64,000 nucleotides of DNA from Nemertoderma westbladi. Lineage: Eukaryota > Xenacoelomorpha > Nemertodermatida > Nemertodermatidae. Below the pieces are notes generated by a model that did no database searches, was not told the DNA's origin, and was given only the letters and a program-made list of their open reading frames with translations. The stretch lies in the NCBI GenBank assembly GCA_032718475.1, contig JAUCBJ010006844.1:39006-103005 (forward strand), given 5' to 3'. The translations under genes were made by a program, and so were the position numbers. This document shows, in pieces, positions 54,701 through 63,705 of the stretch (position 1 is the stretch's first letter; every line of letters starts with the position of its first letter).

Positions 54701-54995
54701 GGTAACACCAGTGTGTTATACAGACGACGGCGAAAGCCAGACTTCTCAAGGAGAGGATAGCGGGAAAGACACTGACAGATCTTATTACGTCAATAAAATG
54801 CCTAAAGACCAGGTAAGTAAATTCAAGTCTCGAACCAATGACAGGAGAGAACAGGTAAGAAAAACTCCTCCTACGTCTCCTAAGAGAATTCAGGTGAGAA
54901 AGCCCGAAGAAAAAACAAGTGTACACAATGTTACTCAAAGTAAGGTAAGTAACATCAAACTGAAATGTGCGCTATGTGACGGACCCATCGCTTGA
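51756..54995 (+). CDS. BEL-2 gag
   Basis: About 1079 residues from ATG 51756 (MSDTKQ; a GTG at 51744 opens the frame earlier). An acidic, Ser/Pro-rich N-terminus is followed by an Ala/Glu/Lys-rich coiled coil (about 380-490, with AERKAAEE and AAAAAAAAEAEAK), Pro-rich linkers, then the BEL gag region (DUF1759-like, about 785-960, with KWLPFNEYY and LRFLIECLEG). The frame ends in the first Cys pair of a zinc knuckle (CALC): a frame change near 54980 moves the His/Cys half into the next frame. The protein should build the particle and bind RNA. BEL-1 has the same plan but an uninterrupted frame. GTAAGT/GTGAGT-type motifs cluster in 54450-55450. Confidence 0.9.
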   Translation: MSDTKQNQSDSLLDVTICDSDRGVEPSSPKFSSPPTVRKVIPPVVISEPRLVQHHRSIIGTRAQVKRDQEAAEQQQPASQELISQRPDSSSSEDTAELTPERGVKMTDAVYSDPLLILPAAVLTRILIAVEEHQIDWARSQRSTKDSYAGYTREELKSIVESQWNFPGPGLPFDLSEAAWEDIHRMGVAKETIDPAVWKRSAAGYAQGFFSSMERVKGQLFQQPQGPQEQGQLLYQVRERILRIRLILSAFEEASKRRQDTSLQVAVKTWFQRVSLQVQGTAQWKAQLEERSTHGESTDATFSQVESEATAEKLHKRDAIDIYLSDYQRFLGDEELRRRLDGLSPNSEGTQRVLDAIDVEMRAANQAKFDEQLRITRVQEEQVKKKRIEDRKKAAVAAAEAERKAAEEESKAAEMGRKAAAAAAAAEAEAKRKAAEMERKAAMAATEAERIAAEEIAQLELENIQENQDCINKQLTASNMQMMNRSTPKRQGYTSSEEGDTTDTEGKGNRSRLSRRKRTSHRQKLPDLPPAVRRQLNNTNLGSTEPTDQIITIERLPTIVDEPEIIRPVLEITPSVIETPVLPEPTSKFPLHSTKLPVPSRTAHETVQVLDSERNIHDLSPVVPRPPATTLANPASAVEWVDERRRGMDLLLGQMQETVQQFKGTVRESRLELQEVQQSIALERDKLVNTQRGIPPPPVTMCQPVRSEVSHAQGVEPTRIYTASEVETPIVNPIKGNYRPVDNDIPYRPDHNPRNLYTDNSILNNTMAQESFTRQMARTEARQAVKVGEIVKFNGDEMKWLPFNEYYKDNIQNSVLSNGEKLRFLIECLEGSPKLMALKFIGHPDGLRQVWDTLNIRYGNRNNIAKYLYAKLVAPRKFISSGIIEFSDEIQEICRQLDWLGKSHEYQSSMVIGAVASTLPKGGVGTRWDKKVLYMMEQQRRDPTMADLMSFLDGEVKLQLLKLSREKTPENKVSEKPVSRRKVTPVCYTDDGESQTSQGEDSGKDTDRSYYVNKMPKDQVSKFKSRTNDRREQVRKTPPTSPKRIQVRKPEEKTSVHNVTQSKVSNIKLKCALCDGPIA

Positions 54996-55426
54996 ATATG
55001 TGTGATGAATTCCTAAAGAAATCATTAACTGAGAGACGGGAAGTCATGTGGGATAAGCGGTTGTGTTATAATTGCCTCAGACAAGGACACCAACGACGAA
55101 CCTGTTACTCCGACACAAGGTGTGCAAAGTGCGGTGTGAAACATCATATCTTGTTGCACACTGAATTCGAGCGAAATAGTCCGAGTCAGGTAAGTGATTC
55201 CGAACTACATGTCCAATTCAGTGATGTGAACGACACTGATCAATCTGAGATGGAAGGATTCTATACAGACGAGTTCTCCGACGAAAACGAATCCTGTTAC
55301 ATGATAAATACCGCAGTGTATCGAGCGCTCACTTATGAAAAAGATACAGAAAGTGACCTCACTCTAACTACTTCTGATCGACAACCATTTTGGAAAGCGC
55401 CAACTTCCAATGTAGGGATTAGATAA
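54992..55426 (+). CDS. BEL-2 zinc-knuckle and linker segment, in the frame of pol
   Basis: Continues gag in the -1 frame with no ATG start of its own. It has CYNCLRQGHQRRTC (C-x2-C-x4-H-x4-C) and then CAKCGVKHHILLH, the counterpart of CWAC and CMEC in BEL-1. An acidic linker follows, ending at TAA 55424-55426. The next frame (protease) is in the same phase. It binds RNA as nucleocapsid. The break could be a mutation or a recoding site; because it splits a zinc finger that is intact in BEL-1, I think mutation or sequencing error is more likely. Confidence 0.85.
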   Translation: MNMCDEFLKKSLTERREVMWDKRLCYNCLRQGHQRRTCYSDTRCAKCGVKHHILLHTEFERNSPSQVSDSELHVQFSDVNDTDQSEMEGFYTDEFSDENESCYMINTAVYRALTYEKDTESDLTLTTSDRQPFWKAPTSNVGIR

Positions 55427-55432
55427 TTTCCT

Positions 55433-58400
55433 GTGGTACAGGTAAGGGTCCACGGACCAAAAAGGAGTTATGTAGTGAACGCCCTCCTTGACTCCGGTAG
55501 TACAGGAACATTCATCGACAAAGAGCTAGCCGAAGACATATTTGCTGGACAACCCAAGTTCCGAACTAAGCTAAACATGTCAGGAATTATGCAGGTTTGG
55601 AAATCTACAGTAACAGCGGATTATTATGTAGGTGCGTTGTCCACCCCCCAGGACGAACTAGGAGAACATAGCATAAGGTCAGTGAAAATGGTGGCAATAA
55701 AGAACTTCGCTACCACTCAAGTGGAACCTTATAACTGGGACGAGGACGATTTCGCCCAGCAGATGGAAATACCTAGATTCAACACCGATTACCCTGGAGT
55801 GCAAATACTCATCGGTCAAAACGCGCATGAAGCGCTCGAGACATTGGAGAAACGGCCCGCTCAACCGCAACCATTACAACCTTATGCGGTAAGAACTAGA
55901 GTGGGTTGGTACTTCACTGGCCCTTCCCGTAGAACTCTCATGGAAAGATTGCCGAAAGATCAGGTGTATCAAGTGCGAGAATGGAAAGTTGAGAACAGTG
56001 AATTAGACGATCCAACTGAGGGAACTCCATACTCCTCAGACAACGACGATATACATCAACTTTTTGACGAGGAGAATGCCATCGATCTCCTTAAGGAAAA
56101 TGAGACTTGGCAAAACCAAGTAAATTTATGTCAACTCCTTCTTCCATCAGATCGAGACGACTATAACGACGAGCTTAATGACGTCATTGAACGTTATAAT
56201 GCCAAGACTCGGGATGAACACGCCGTGAGATTCTTTACTCAAGAGGCTGTAGAGCCCAACTCCTACGATAAGGCCCTATCGGTGGAGGAAGAAAGAGCCA
56301 AGCAGATCCAAGCGACAACTACGCGTTTTCTTAAAGATCAAGGTAGATATGAGATCGGTCTTCCTTTCCGAAAGCGAGAACCAAAGTTCATTAACAACAG
56401 ACCCTTGGCGGAGAAAAGAATTGCTCAACTACATCGACGCCTTACGGCAAATTCTTCAGCTAAAGAAATGTATCAAACGCAGTTGAAGAAGTTTATAAAC
56501 AAGGGATATGCGGAGCTAGTACCGGAAGAAACACCTATAACTGAGAGAACGTATTATTTAACTCACCATTACGTTCCCAAACCCGGTAAACCCCATGAAG
56601 TACGAGTGGTGTTTGACGGCTCCGCCCTCTATATGGGCCAATCCCTTAATTCTGAATTGTTACCCGGACCCAACTTACTCCAATCCTTGTTGGGAATACT
56701 ATTAAGATTAAGACAATATTCCATTGCTTTCGCCTCAGATATAGAAGGCATGTTCTTACAAGTCAAAGCGCTGGATAGGGATCGAGATAGCCTACGATTT
56801 CTGTGGTGGCCTGAAGGAGACCTCAACCAGAAACCGGTGGAGTACTGGATGACCATCCAAGCCTTCGGGATAATCTCGAGCCCTTCAAACGCCTGTTCCG
56901 TGGTGCGCACTACTGCGGATGACAACCGAGACGCCTTCTCTAAAGAGGTGATTGACAACATCAAGAGAGACATCTACATGGACGATAATCTAAAGTCCCT
57001 TCCATCAGTCGCAGAAGCCATTGAGGTCGCTAAAGGAACGGTAGAGTGCTTAAAGAAAGGTGGATTTCGATTAACTAAATTCACCAGCAACTCCCGTGAG
57101 TTTCTGGAGTCGATCCCGGTAGAAGATCGAGGAACAAAAGACCTAGATCTAATAAAGGATGATCTCCCAGAGACTAAAACCCTCGGTTTGAAATGGGACA
57201 CCGAAAGAGACATCCTGTTTTTCCAACTAAAACAGCGAGATAATCCAGTTCGGACTAAACGGATTTGTCTAAGTATCTTGAGCACTTATTTCGATCCATT
57301 GGGATTTATTAGCCCAGTTATATTGATTGCTCGGAGTTTAGTACAACAAATGTGGCTTGAAAACCACTCATGGGACGATCCACTTAAGGGAGAATTATTA
57401 AAGAAGTGGATGAAATGGGAAGATTCTCTACCGGCCATCGAGAACTTTATAATTTCCCGTTCATATTTTGGTCATGTTCTCCCTACGTATTCCTATCAAC
57501 TCCATGTGTTTGGAGACGCCAGCGATATGGGAATAGGTATAGTAGCCTACCTAAGGGTGGAAACTCCGGACGGAATCAAAGTCGCCTTAGTTACCTCTAA
57601 GGCATTGATAAACAACAAGTTGAAAGTTCCTCGAGCGGAGTTAAAAGCGGCTCTATACGCTACAGCCATCGGCCGGAATGTAACAGAACAGATTGATTAT
57701 CCACTGGAGAAAACTGTCTATTGGACCGACGCTTTACTCGTGTTGGAGTATATAACCAATGAAGTCTGTCAGTTCAGCGTCTTCGTTACCAACAGAGTAG
57801 CCATTATACTCAGTCGCACAATGATGGATCAATGGAGACATTGCCCCGGAACGATTAACCCAGCAGACATCGCCTCCAGGGGAGCAACTCCACAAGAACT
57901 AGTAGATACTCCAGACTGGTTAGGTGGACCCGACTTCCTCTACAAAGAAGAAGAAGAATGGCCTCCTCATCTTACTACAGCAGAAATTAGACAGGCCAAG
58001 GGAGCGGAGAAAGTCAAACTTAAAACCCGGGCGAGTAAATCGAAGTTATTCAAACCCATGGTAGATCTGTCTGTACTACATACTTCCGGAGACGACGCTT
58101 CGGATCAGAAACCAACAGCCACAAATAAACTCGTTGTGGAAATCCGTGAGAAGGATTGGAAATCTGGGATACCAGACGTCTCGCAAGGACTCTCACCTCT
58201 TCTGCAGAGAGCGATACATCACTACAGTTCCTGGAATCGGCTCTGTAAGGCCGTTACATATTTAAAGAGATGTTTTCACCATCACTACTCCGGGACGAAG
58301 GCCAAAGGTGATACCGCTCCAATAACATCAGTGCAAGTCCATGTTATTAAAGATCTTCCCAACTATAAGATACCCGACAAGTTTCTGAAGGAGAAGATCA

Positions 58401-59863
58401 GTTATCAGGAGCATGAAGAAACCAACAAGCAGATGCTGAGACTCCTGCAATGCGATGAAGATTCCGATAAGTATTTCCTGTTGTTGTTGAGAAATCCACA
58501 GATGCGCTTAAGGGATCGCTTCTCTAGCACAATGATAGATGGGTCGATACGTGTTGGAGGAAGGTTAACGAATGCACCATTATCCTTTGACACTAAGTTC
58601 CCCATACTCATTAGAAATCTTGAAATACAAGTCAAGATGATTGTAGATGTTCACAGCAAACTTTATCATGCTGGTAGAGAACAAGTTCTTAGCGAAATTC
58701 GAACTCGCTATTATTTTTATAAACCCCGTAGAGCTCTGAACCAAGTTCTTAGGAACTGTATACCCTGTAGGAAAGCATTCAGTAGGCCTTTAACACAGCG
58801 AGAGGCAGAATTACCTAGGGAACGAGTAAGCTTCTATGAACCACCCTTTACTAATACCGGTGTGGATTTATTTGGCCCTATTGAAGTATATCGTGCTAGG
58901 ACTATAGTCAAGAGATGGTGTGTAATCTTTGTTTGTATGACTTGTAGAGCTATCCATCTCGATATGGTGAACGATTTATCGACCAACAGCTTCCTATTAA
59001 GCTTACGACGGCAGATCGCTCGCTTTGGCACTAGTAACACGATGAGATTGGATAAGGGAACTAACTTCATTGGTGCCAACAATGAAATCAAAGCTTACGT
59101 CAAAGATTGGAATCAAAGACAGGTGGACAATCAGCTACGAGTGACAGTGTCTAGCTGGACCTTCAACGCCGCCGACGCCCCTTGGTGGGGAGGAAGTTGG
59201 GAGAGATTAATAAGAAGTGTGAAGACAGCATTTCACTTTATAGTGCCTTGCCGCGCGTATCTCACCGACGAACTTTTGCGGACGTTAATGGAGGAAATCG
59301 CCGCCTATCTCAACGAGAGACCTCTCATGCCAGTCTCATCTAGTCCCGATTCCCTGGAAGCGCTAACACCCGCACACTTCCTACTGAAGAAACCTGTAGC
59401 CATGCTCCCACAATCGGAAATCACAGACGGAGACGAATACTGCCGGCAAACTTGGCAACTCATGCAGTTGTTATCCCGTCGTTTCGCTGATCATTTCGAA
59501 AAACATTATCTGCCCACGCTACAACTTCGAACTAAGTGGTTTGCGCAGCAAGAAAATGTCAGCGCTGGAGACATGGTTCTTATTGTGGATGTAGATCTTC
59601 CACGTAAGAGGTGGCAGGCAGGTCGTATCATCGAGACCCACATCTCTGATGATGGTTTGGTGCGATCGGTAGAACTCATCGTCATGCGACGTAACTTCAA
59701 GAAACCGGGAATTGTCTTCGAGACGCAGCAGCTCAACCGCCCGGTGGGACGCTTATGTTTACTGGAAAGAGACAGAGAACTCTCCGGAAACTATGGGAGG
59801 CAAGATACTCTTCCCACGACCACCTCCCTAATCCAACAAACATCTAGGGACTCCCCAATTTAA
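55433..59863 (+). CDS. BEL-2 protease-reverse transcriptase-RNase H-integrase
   Basis: 1476 residues in phase with the knuckle segment, two codons beyond a TAA. Protease: LLDSGSTG with Asp at about 20. Reverse transcriptase: YLTHHYVPKPGKP, DIEGMFLQV, then YMDD at 515-518. RNase H: FGDASD and WTDALLVL, with RHCPG-x2-NPADIASR after it. Integrase: HHCC region (LYHAGREQ ... CIPC), Asp about 1145 (GVDLFGP), Asp about 1207 (LDKGTNF), Glu about 1257 (GGSWERL), and the BEL C-terminal region with TKWF and GDMVLI. Unlike BEL-1, no stop separates RNase H from integrase. The TAA upstream stands where gammaretroviruses use readthrough, but BEL-1 has no stop there. Replication enzymes are otherwise intact. 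Confidence 0.95.
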   Translation: MVQVRVHGPKRSYVVNALLDSGSTGTFIDKELAEDIFAGQPKFRTKLNMSGIMQVWKSTVTADYYVGALSTPQDELGEHSIRSVKMVAIKNFATTQVEPYNWDEDDFAQQMEIPRFNTDYPGVQILIGQNAHEALETLEKRPAQPQPLQPYAVRTRVGWYFTGPSRRTLMERLPKDQVYQVREWKVENSELDDPTEGTPYSSDNDDIHQLFDEENAIDLLKENETWQNQVNLCQLLLPSDRDDYNDELNDVIERYNAKTRDEHAVRFFTQEAVEPNSYDKALSVEEERAKQIQATTTRFLKDQGRYEIGLPFRKREPKFINNRPLAEKRIAQLHRRLTANSSAKEMYQTQLKKFINKGYAELVPEETPITERTYYLTHHYVPKPGKPHEVRVVFDGSALYMGQSLNSELLPGPNLLQSLLGILLRLRQYSIAFASDIEGMFLQVKALDRDRDSLRFLWWPEGDLNQKPVEYWMTIQAFGIISSPSNACSVVRTTADDNRDAFSKEVIDNIKRDIYMDDNLKSLPSVAEAIEVAKGTVECLKKGGFRLTKFTSNSREFLESIPVEDRGTKDLDLIKDDLPETKTLGLKWDTERDILFFQLKQRDNPVRTKRICLSILSTYFDPLGFISPVILIARSLVQQMWLENHSWDDPLKGELLKKWMKWEDSLPAIENFIISRSYFGHVLPTYSYQLHVFGDASDMGIGIVAYLRVETPDGIKVALVTSKALINNKLKVPRAELKAALYATAIGRNVTEQIDYPLEKTVYWTDALLVLEYITNEVCQFSVFVTNRVAIILSRTMMDQWRHCPGTINPADIASRGATPQELVDTPDWLGGPDFLYKEEEEWPPHLTTAEIRQAKGAEKVKLKTRASKSKLFKPMVDLSVLHTSGDDASDQKPTATNKLVVEIREKDWKSGIPDVSQGLSPLLQRAIHHYSSWNRLCKAVTYLKRCFHHHYSGTKAKGDTAPITSVQVHVIKDLPNYKIPDKFLKEKISYQEHEETNKQMLRLLQCDEDSDKYFLLLLRNPQMRLRDRFSSTMIDGSIRVGGRLTNAPLSFDTKFPILIRNLEIQVKMIVDVHSKLYHAGREQVLSEIRTRYYFYKPRRALNQVLRNCIPCRKAFSRPLTQREAELPRERVSFYEPPFTNTGVDLFGPIEVYRARTIVKRWCVIFVCMTCRAIHLDMVNDLSTNSFLLSLRRQIARFGTSNTMRLDKGTNFIGANNEIKAYVKDWNQRQVDNQLRVTVSSWTFNAADAPWWGGSWERLIRSVKTAFHFIVPCRAYLTDELLRTLMEEIAAYLNERPLMPVSSSPDSLEALTPAHFLLKKPVAMLPQSEITDGDEYCRQTWQLMQLLSRRFADHFEKHYLPTLQLRTKWFAQQENVSAGDMVLIVDVDLPRKRWQAGRIIETHISDDGLVRSVELIVMRRNFKKPGIVFETQQLNRPVGRLCLLERDRELSGNYGRQDTLPTTTSLIQQTSRDSPI

Positions 59864-61494
59864 CAACGGCTGGAGTGGGTGTATGACTATATTTTATATT
59901 TGTCTTATTATTTTATATTTATGTATGTATTATTATGTAATTTTATTATAATCGTTTTATTTAATTTTATTTAGTAGAATATTATTTTAGCGATTATTTA
60001 GTAGATTAGTGCAATATATATTCACGTTCATTACGTAATTACTTATATTATATATTTAGTGCGACGGCGAGAAATAATTCTTTTCTTTTTCCTTACTGCC
60101 CGTATTATATTACGAATACGTAACTACAGTAAGATGAAATGTCCGTACTTATTAAAGTACAATAAAGCCACTACTATATTCAAGTATTATTGGTAGGCAG
60201 AGTATTAGGAATGCAAAGTTCAGATCCTCGTGTCTCGGCTAAACCAAGCTCTGGGTAGACCTTGGAAACGACTTGCCTCTTCACACTGACATTGCTTCGT
60301 GCGATATTGCTCTCATACCGTATATTAAATAATACATATAGTAGCGTGATGTCCCTTTAACAGTAGCGTATAACGCAAAATAAATCTGTTAAACCCTTTT
60401 GACCATCTGCAATTCTAGTCGATTAAGATATCGCGGCACCCACCGATATACTTGAAAGACAAAACTCTAGAATCAGTGGTTAACGTCCCCAGACAAGTTC
60501 TGGAATAAACTGGTGCCCATACTAAATATTAATCATTAATATTTACAAAATCTGTCAAATATCAGATCCTTTAAAATTCTAGTCGATTAAGATATCGTAG
60601 CACTTACCGATACTCTTAAAAAGACAAAATTCCTAGAATCAAGGATCCAAGTCCCCAGACACGTTCTGTAATGAAATTGCGTCTATTTAACATTAAATAA
60701 TAAAATTTACGGGAATAAATTTAAATTCAGATATTTCAATGAATTTAATAAATTGTCATTTTATACAATTTATAACATTCCCAAAATTCCATTAATTAAT
60801 AGATCATGGGAGCGGAGATTCACTCTATTAAGTGTATTTGTGTGTGAGAATCTCCAATATATAGTCAATAGCCGATAAAATTCATAGAATCATGTATAAA
60901 GGGGATATTGACCATTAAAGAATTACTATTAAATAGCATCCCAGATCTGTATGCATGAGAGTTACCCTAATTCTACCGCTAGCTTTCCATAATGTCACCA
61001 TGGCAACAACCACGCTAGAATTAGAAGTGAGTTAAAAGAACAATAGAAAGCTTGCCCCATTCAATAGCATAGGGAATAAGTAGCGCACTGCTAGTATCCA
61101 AGGATACATAATAAATACAGTGACATTCTGGAAGGTACTGACTAACGGACAAATGGCCCGAATGTGTGCAGTTATGGCAGTTGTGTGGAATTTGTGCGTT
61201 TGTAGGTGAATGTTACTACTAAGGTGTGTTTACAGTAGCGAGTCGCAATCGTGAAAGTAGCCCTAACTCTCCAGAAAGAACCTGAAGTACATCTAAGCCT
61301 TTGGGACGGACAGTGGAGTGACTTGTGCCGGTTATCGTTGTCGTTGTGTAGCTACATCGTTGGCGAAAGCACAGCGACGACGGTACATCGGCGCTGAGGA
61401 TCTTACACTGTCCGGGGGCAAAAGAGGGGTAGGCAGCGACGCCCGCTAGCCTAATATATAAACTCATTATAATACTGATAAACTCATAGCAGAT
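59864..61494 (+). other. Spacer between pol and ORF3 in BEL-2
   Basis: 1.6 kb, AT-rich in its first half, with no convincing frame. It contains a direct repeat (60411 and 60575). A GC-richer stretch (61200-61450) precedes the ORF3 ATG. Being twice as long as in BEL-1 and without shared blocks that I can see, it may hold an internal promoter or splice acceptor for ORF3. Confidence 0.55.
60411..60680 (+). repeat. 164-bp-period direct repeat in the BEL-2 spacer
   Basis: AATTCTAGTCGATTAAGATA begins at 60411 and again at 60575. After each come CACCGATA or TACCGATA, AAGACAAAA, TAGAATCA and GTCCCCAGACA(A/C)GTTCTG in the same order over about 105-115 bp. The two copies are diverged. Confidence 0.85.
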
Positions 61495-63705
61495 ATGACT
61501 GAGTTGATAGAAGATGATCTTGGCATCAGGGAACGATATACTCTACCTTTACAAGCGTTTGTCGATAGCTTGATACGCGGTGACGCTGGTCCAACTACTA
61601 CGGAGGATGATGGTCGTTATATCGAACCGCCAATGTCCCCGGAGCAACTTACGCGTGAATTGGACTATAGAAAGTTCACAGCTCGCTATACGCATCGTAA
61701 TGGTATGTATATGGACTTCTTAACTACCGGCCATCCTATCGATTTACACGATACGGACGATGTGGATACCGAAAGGGAACTGGTTTTATTCAAATATCAT
61801 ATCCAGCGGAGTCGGAACGATAAACCGAGAATAGAACACGAGAACTCTATTCGAAACAGACTCGAAAGGGAAGACGTTGAAGAGCCGGATAAACGCAGCG
61901 ACTTCAACGATTATCTGGAATTCTTGAGAGAGACATACCTCAATATTGCCAGTCAACAAAATCTCGAAACTCGATATCCTCAAGGTATACATCATGATCC
62001 TATGATAGAACTCAAACGACTCTATTTCACTATGATGTATCTTACCGCCGATCGACCGCTACCTGTCGTCCCAGATAGCTTCGAACAGATGGAGGAATAT
62101 TGTAAAACTGGAGAACGATCACCCGCGTTTCCCCTGCAGGATGTGCGTCTTTGGTATTACTGCGACGAATGCCCTAGACCCAATCAGCAAACGGAGAGAC
62201 ATAAACATCCGCGGAGACGTTGCGCTAAACACAGTTTTACACGATATACTTATGGGAGTTTCGAGCGAAACCTGTTCGATGTATCCCCTACGGTCGCTCG
62301 ACTCAAACGATCCTTGAACAAGCCGATGATCAGAGTTCCGGAATACTCGGTCAGACCTCTGCATTCCTCAGTTAGACCTCAAACTCTTGATCCTAATAGC
62401 ATCACTGATCCTGCCGAACTGTACTCACTGTTCAAAGATTTAGTGTTACCAGAACAGTTGATCGGTGGCACTCCGGTAGTAGGCTCACTAGATATTCGCC
62501 AACCCTACCTAGCTGGATTGGGGCGCGGTCATCTAATATCGCCGTTTAACCCATACAACCGTCCCGGCTTCACCTCGATCCCACCCGTTACGGAGGTCGA
62601 AGAGAGTGTCGTACGAAACGCATTAGAAGCTATTCGGCAGAAAATCGGAAAAGGAACGTACGATTGTTTGGAGAAACGTAAATTGCAACAACAAGTCCAA
62701 GCGGTGAAGGAATTAGCTTTACCCCAGTTCGATAGAGAAATACAAAATCTCGAGGAGGACATCGAACGTGGACGAACCTACTCTTTACAAGAGTTCCTAG
62801 ATGAGCGGCTACAACAACGAGCGGAGGAGAATCAGCTCGAGGAGAGACATATGGAACTGGATGAGAGAGAAGAGGCAGCTTTAGCCCAACCCGAAGCGCA
62901 AATCCTTATGACGGATCTCTACTCTAAAAACATCCTTCATCCCTCGATAGTTCCTCATTTTGGCGACAAGCTTTTTGCGACGGCACAACCCCAACCAGTT
63001 GATATCAACCTAAGATCTCGAGATCTTATCGCTGATGCTCCCATGTTGCAGCATCCGCCCATCGAAGCCGCTCGTGTCGATGGTATACTCGTTGAACCTC
63101 CGGACAATAGAGCGGATCTTGTCCGTCGCATGGTACACGATGTAAACATACGCGCTAGACCTTTACCGGACTCGTTTTATGGGATCAAAGATCACCCTTA
63201 TTACGTCAATCTAAAACAATATTATATGGTAAAACCGGAAGATCCTACACATAGTCTGAAGTTTCTACCGCTAATAAATCCTCTCGATCTTGTCGAACTC
63301 GAACAGCTGCAGAAACATCTGGATCAGTTAGTTAAAGTAAACTCATTTCGAAAACCATATAATGTTTCCAGAATAGAGAAAGAAACAATACCTCCGTATA
63401 ATCTTGACGGATTCATCAAAACTCGTTTAGTGCACTGGAATCTTGATGTGTTATTCGAGGAGGAAAGAATACAACGATATGGAGATGTGGAAACATATAC
63501 CACGCAATATTTAAAGTATAGAGACCTCCCTAATGCTAGCGAATGCGCTACCTTGTGGCATCCTGTGGGAATGACACTCGAAAACGCCACAAAAGAGTGG
63601 AACGAAACTCTTAACGTTATCGAGATGTATGGAGTTGTCACTTACGATAACGAAGGTAGCGTTCCGGTTGGAGAACTTGGAACTACGCGGATGATACACA
63701 TATGA
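61495..63705 (+). CDS. BEL-2 ORF3: conserved accessory protein of unknown function
   Basis: 736 residues from ATG 61495 to a TGA at 63703. Homologous to BEL-1 ORF3 (3279-4973): RLYFTMMYL and PLPVVPDSF match RLYHMNMYL and PLPAVRDQF. CDEC (223-226) and CAKH (243-246) match CGEC and CPAH. SLKFLPL matches AIRFLPM, and the C-terminal TYDNEGS matches FYDNEGG. The N-terminal 130 residues and a charged helical segment (about 380-465) are extra. There is no signal peptide or membrane segment. The same frame stays open from the TGA to the window end and keeps matching BEL-1 (STHVF/VTHVF), so the stop lies inside the homologous region. I do not recognise the family. Confidence 0.8.
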   Translation: MTELIEDDLGIRERYTLPLQAFVDSLIRGDAGPTTTEDDGRYIEPPMSPEQLTRELDYRKFTARYTHRNGMYMDFLTTGHPIDLHDTDDVDTERELVLFKYHIQRSRNDKPRIEHENSIRNRLEREDVEEPDKRSDFNDYLEFLRETYLNIASQQNLETRYPQGIHHDPMIELKRLYFTMMYLTADRPLPVVPDSFEQMEEYCKTGERSPAFPLQDVRLWYYCDECPRPNQQTERHKHPRRRCAKHSFTRYTYGSFERNLFDVSPTVARLKRSLNKPMIRVPEYSVRPLHSSVRPQTLDPNSITDPAELYSLFKDLVLPEQLIGGTPVVGSLDIRQPYLAGLGRGHLISPFNPYNRPGFTSIPPVTEVEESVVRNALEAIRQKIGKGTYDCLEKRKLQQQVQAVKELALPQFDREIQNLEEDIERGRTYSLQEFLDERLQQRAEENQLEERHMELDEREEAALAQPEAQILMTDLYSKNILHPSIVPHFGDKLFATAQPQPVDINLRSRDLIADAPMLQHPPIEAARVDGILVEPPDNRADLVRRMVHDVNIRARPLPDSFYGIKDHPYYVNLKQYYMVKPEDPTHSLKFLPLINPLDLVELEQLQKHLDQLVKVNSFRKPYNVSRIEKETIPPYNLDGFIKTRLVHWNLDVLFEEERIQRYGDVETYTTQYLKYRDLPNASECATLWHPVGMTLENATKEWNETLNVIEMYGVVTYDNEGSVPVGELGTTRMIHI

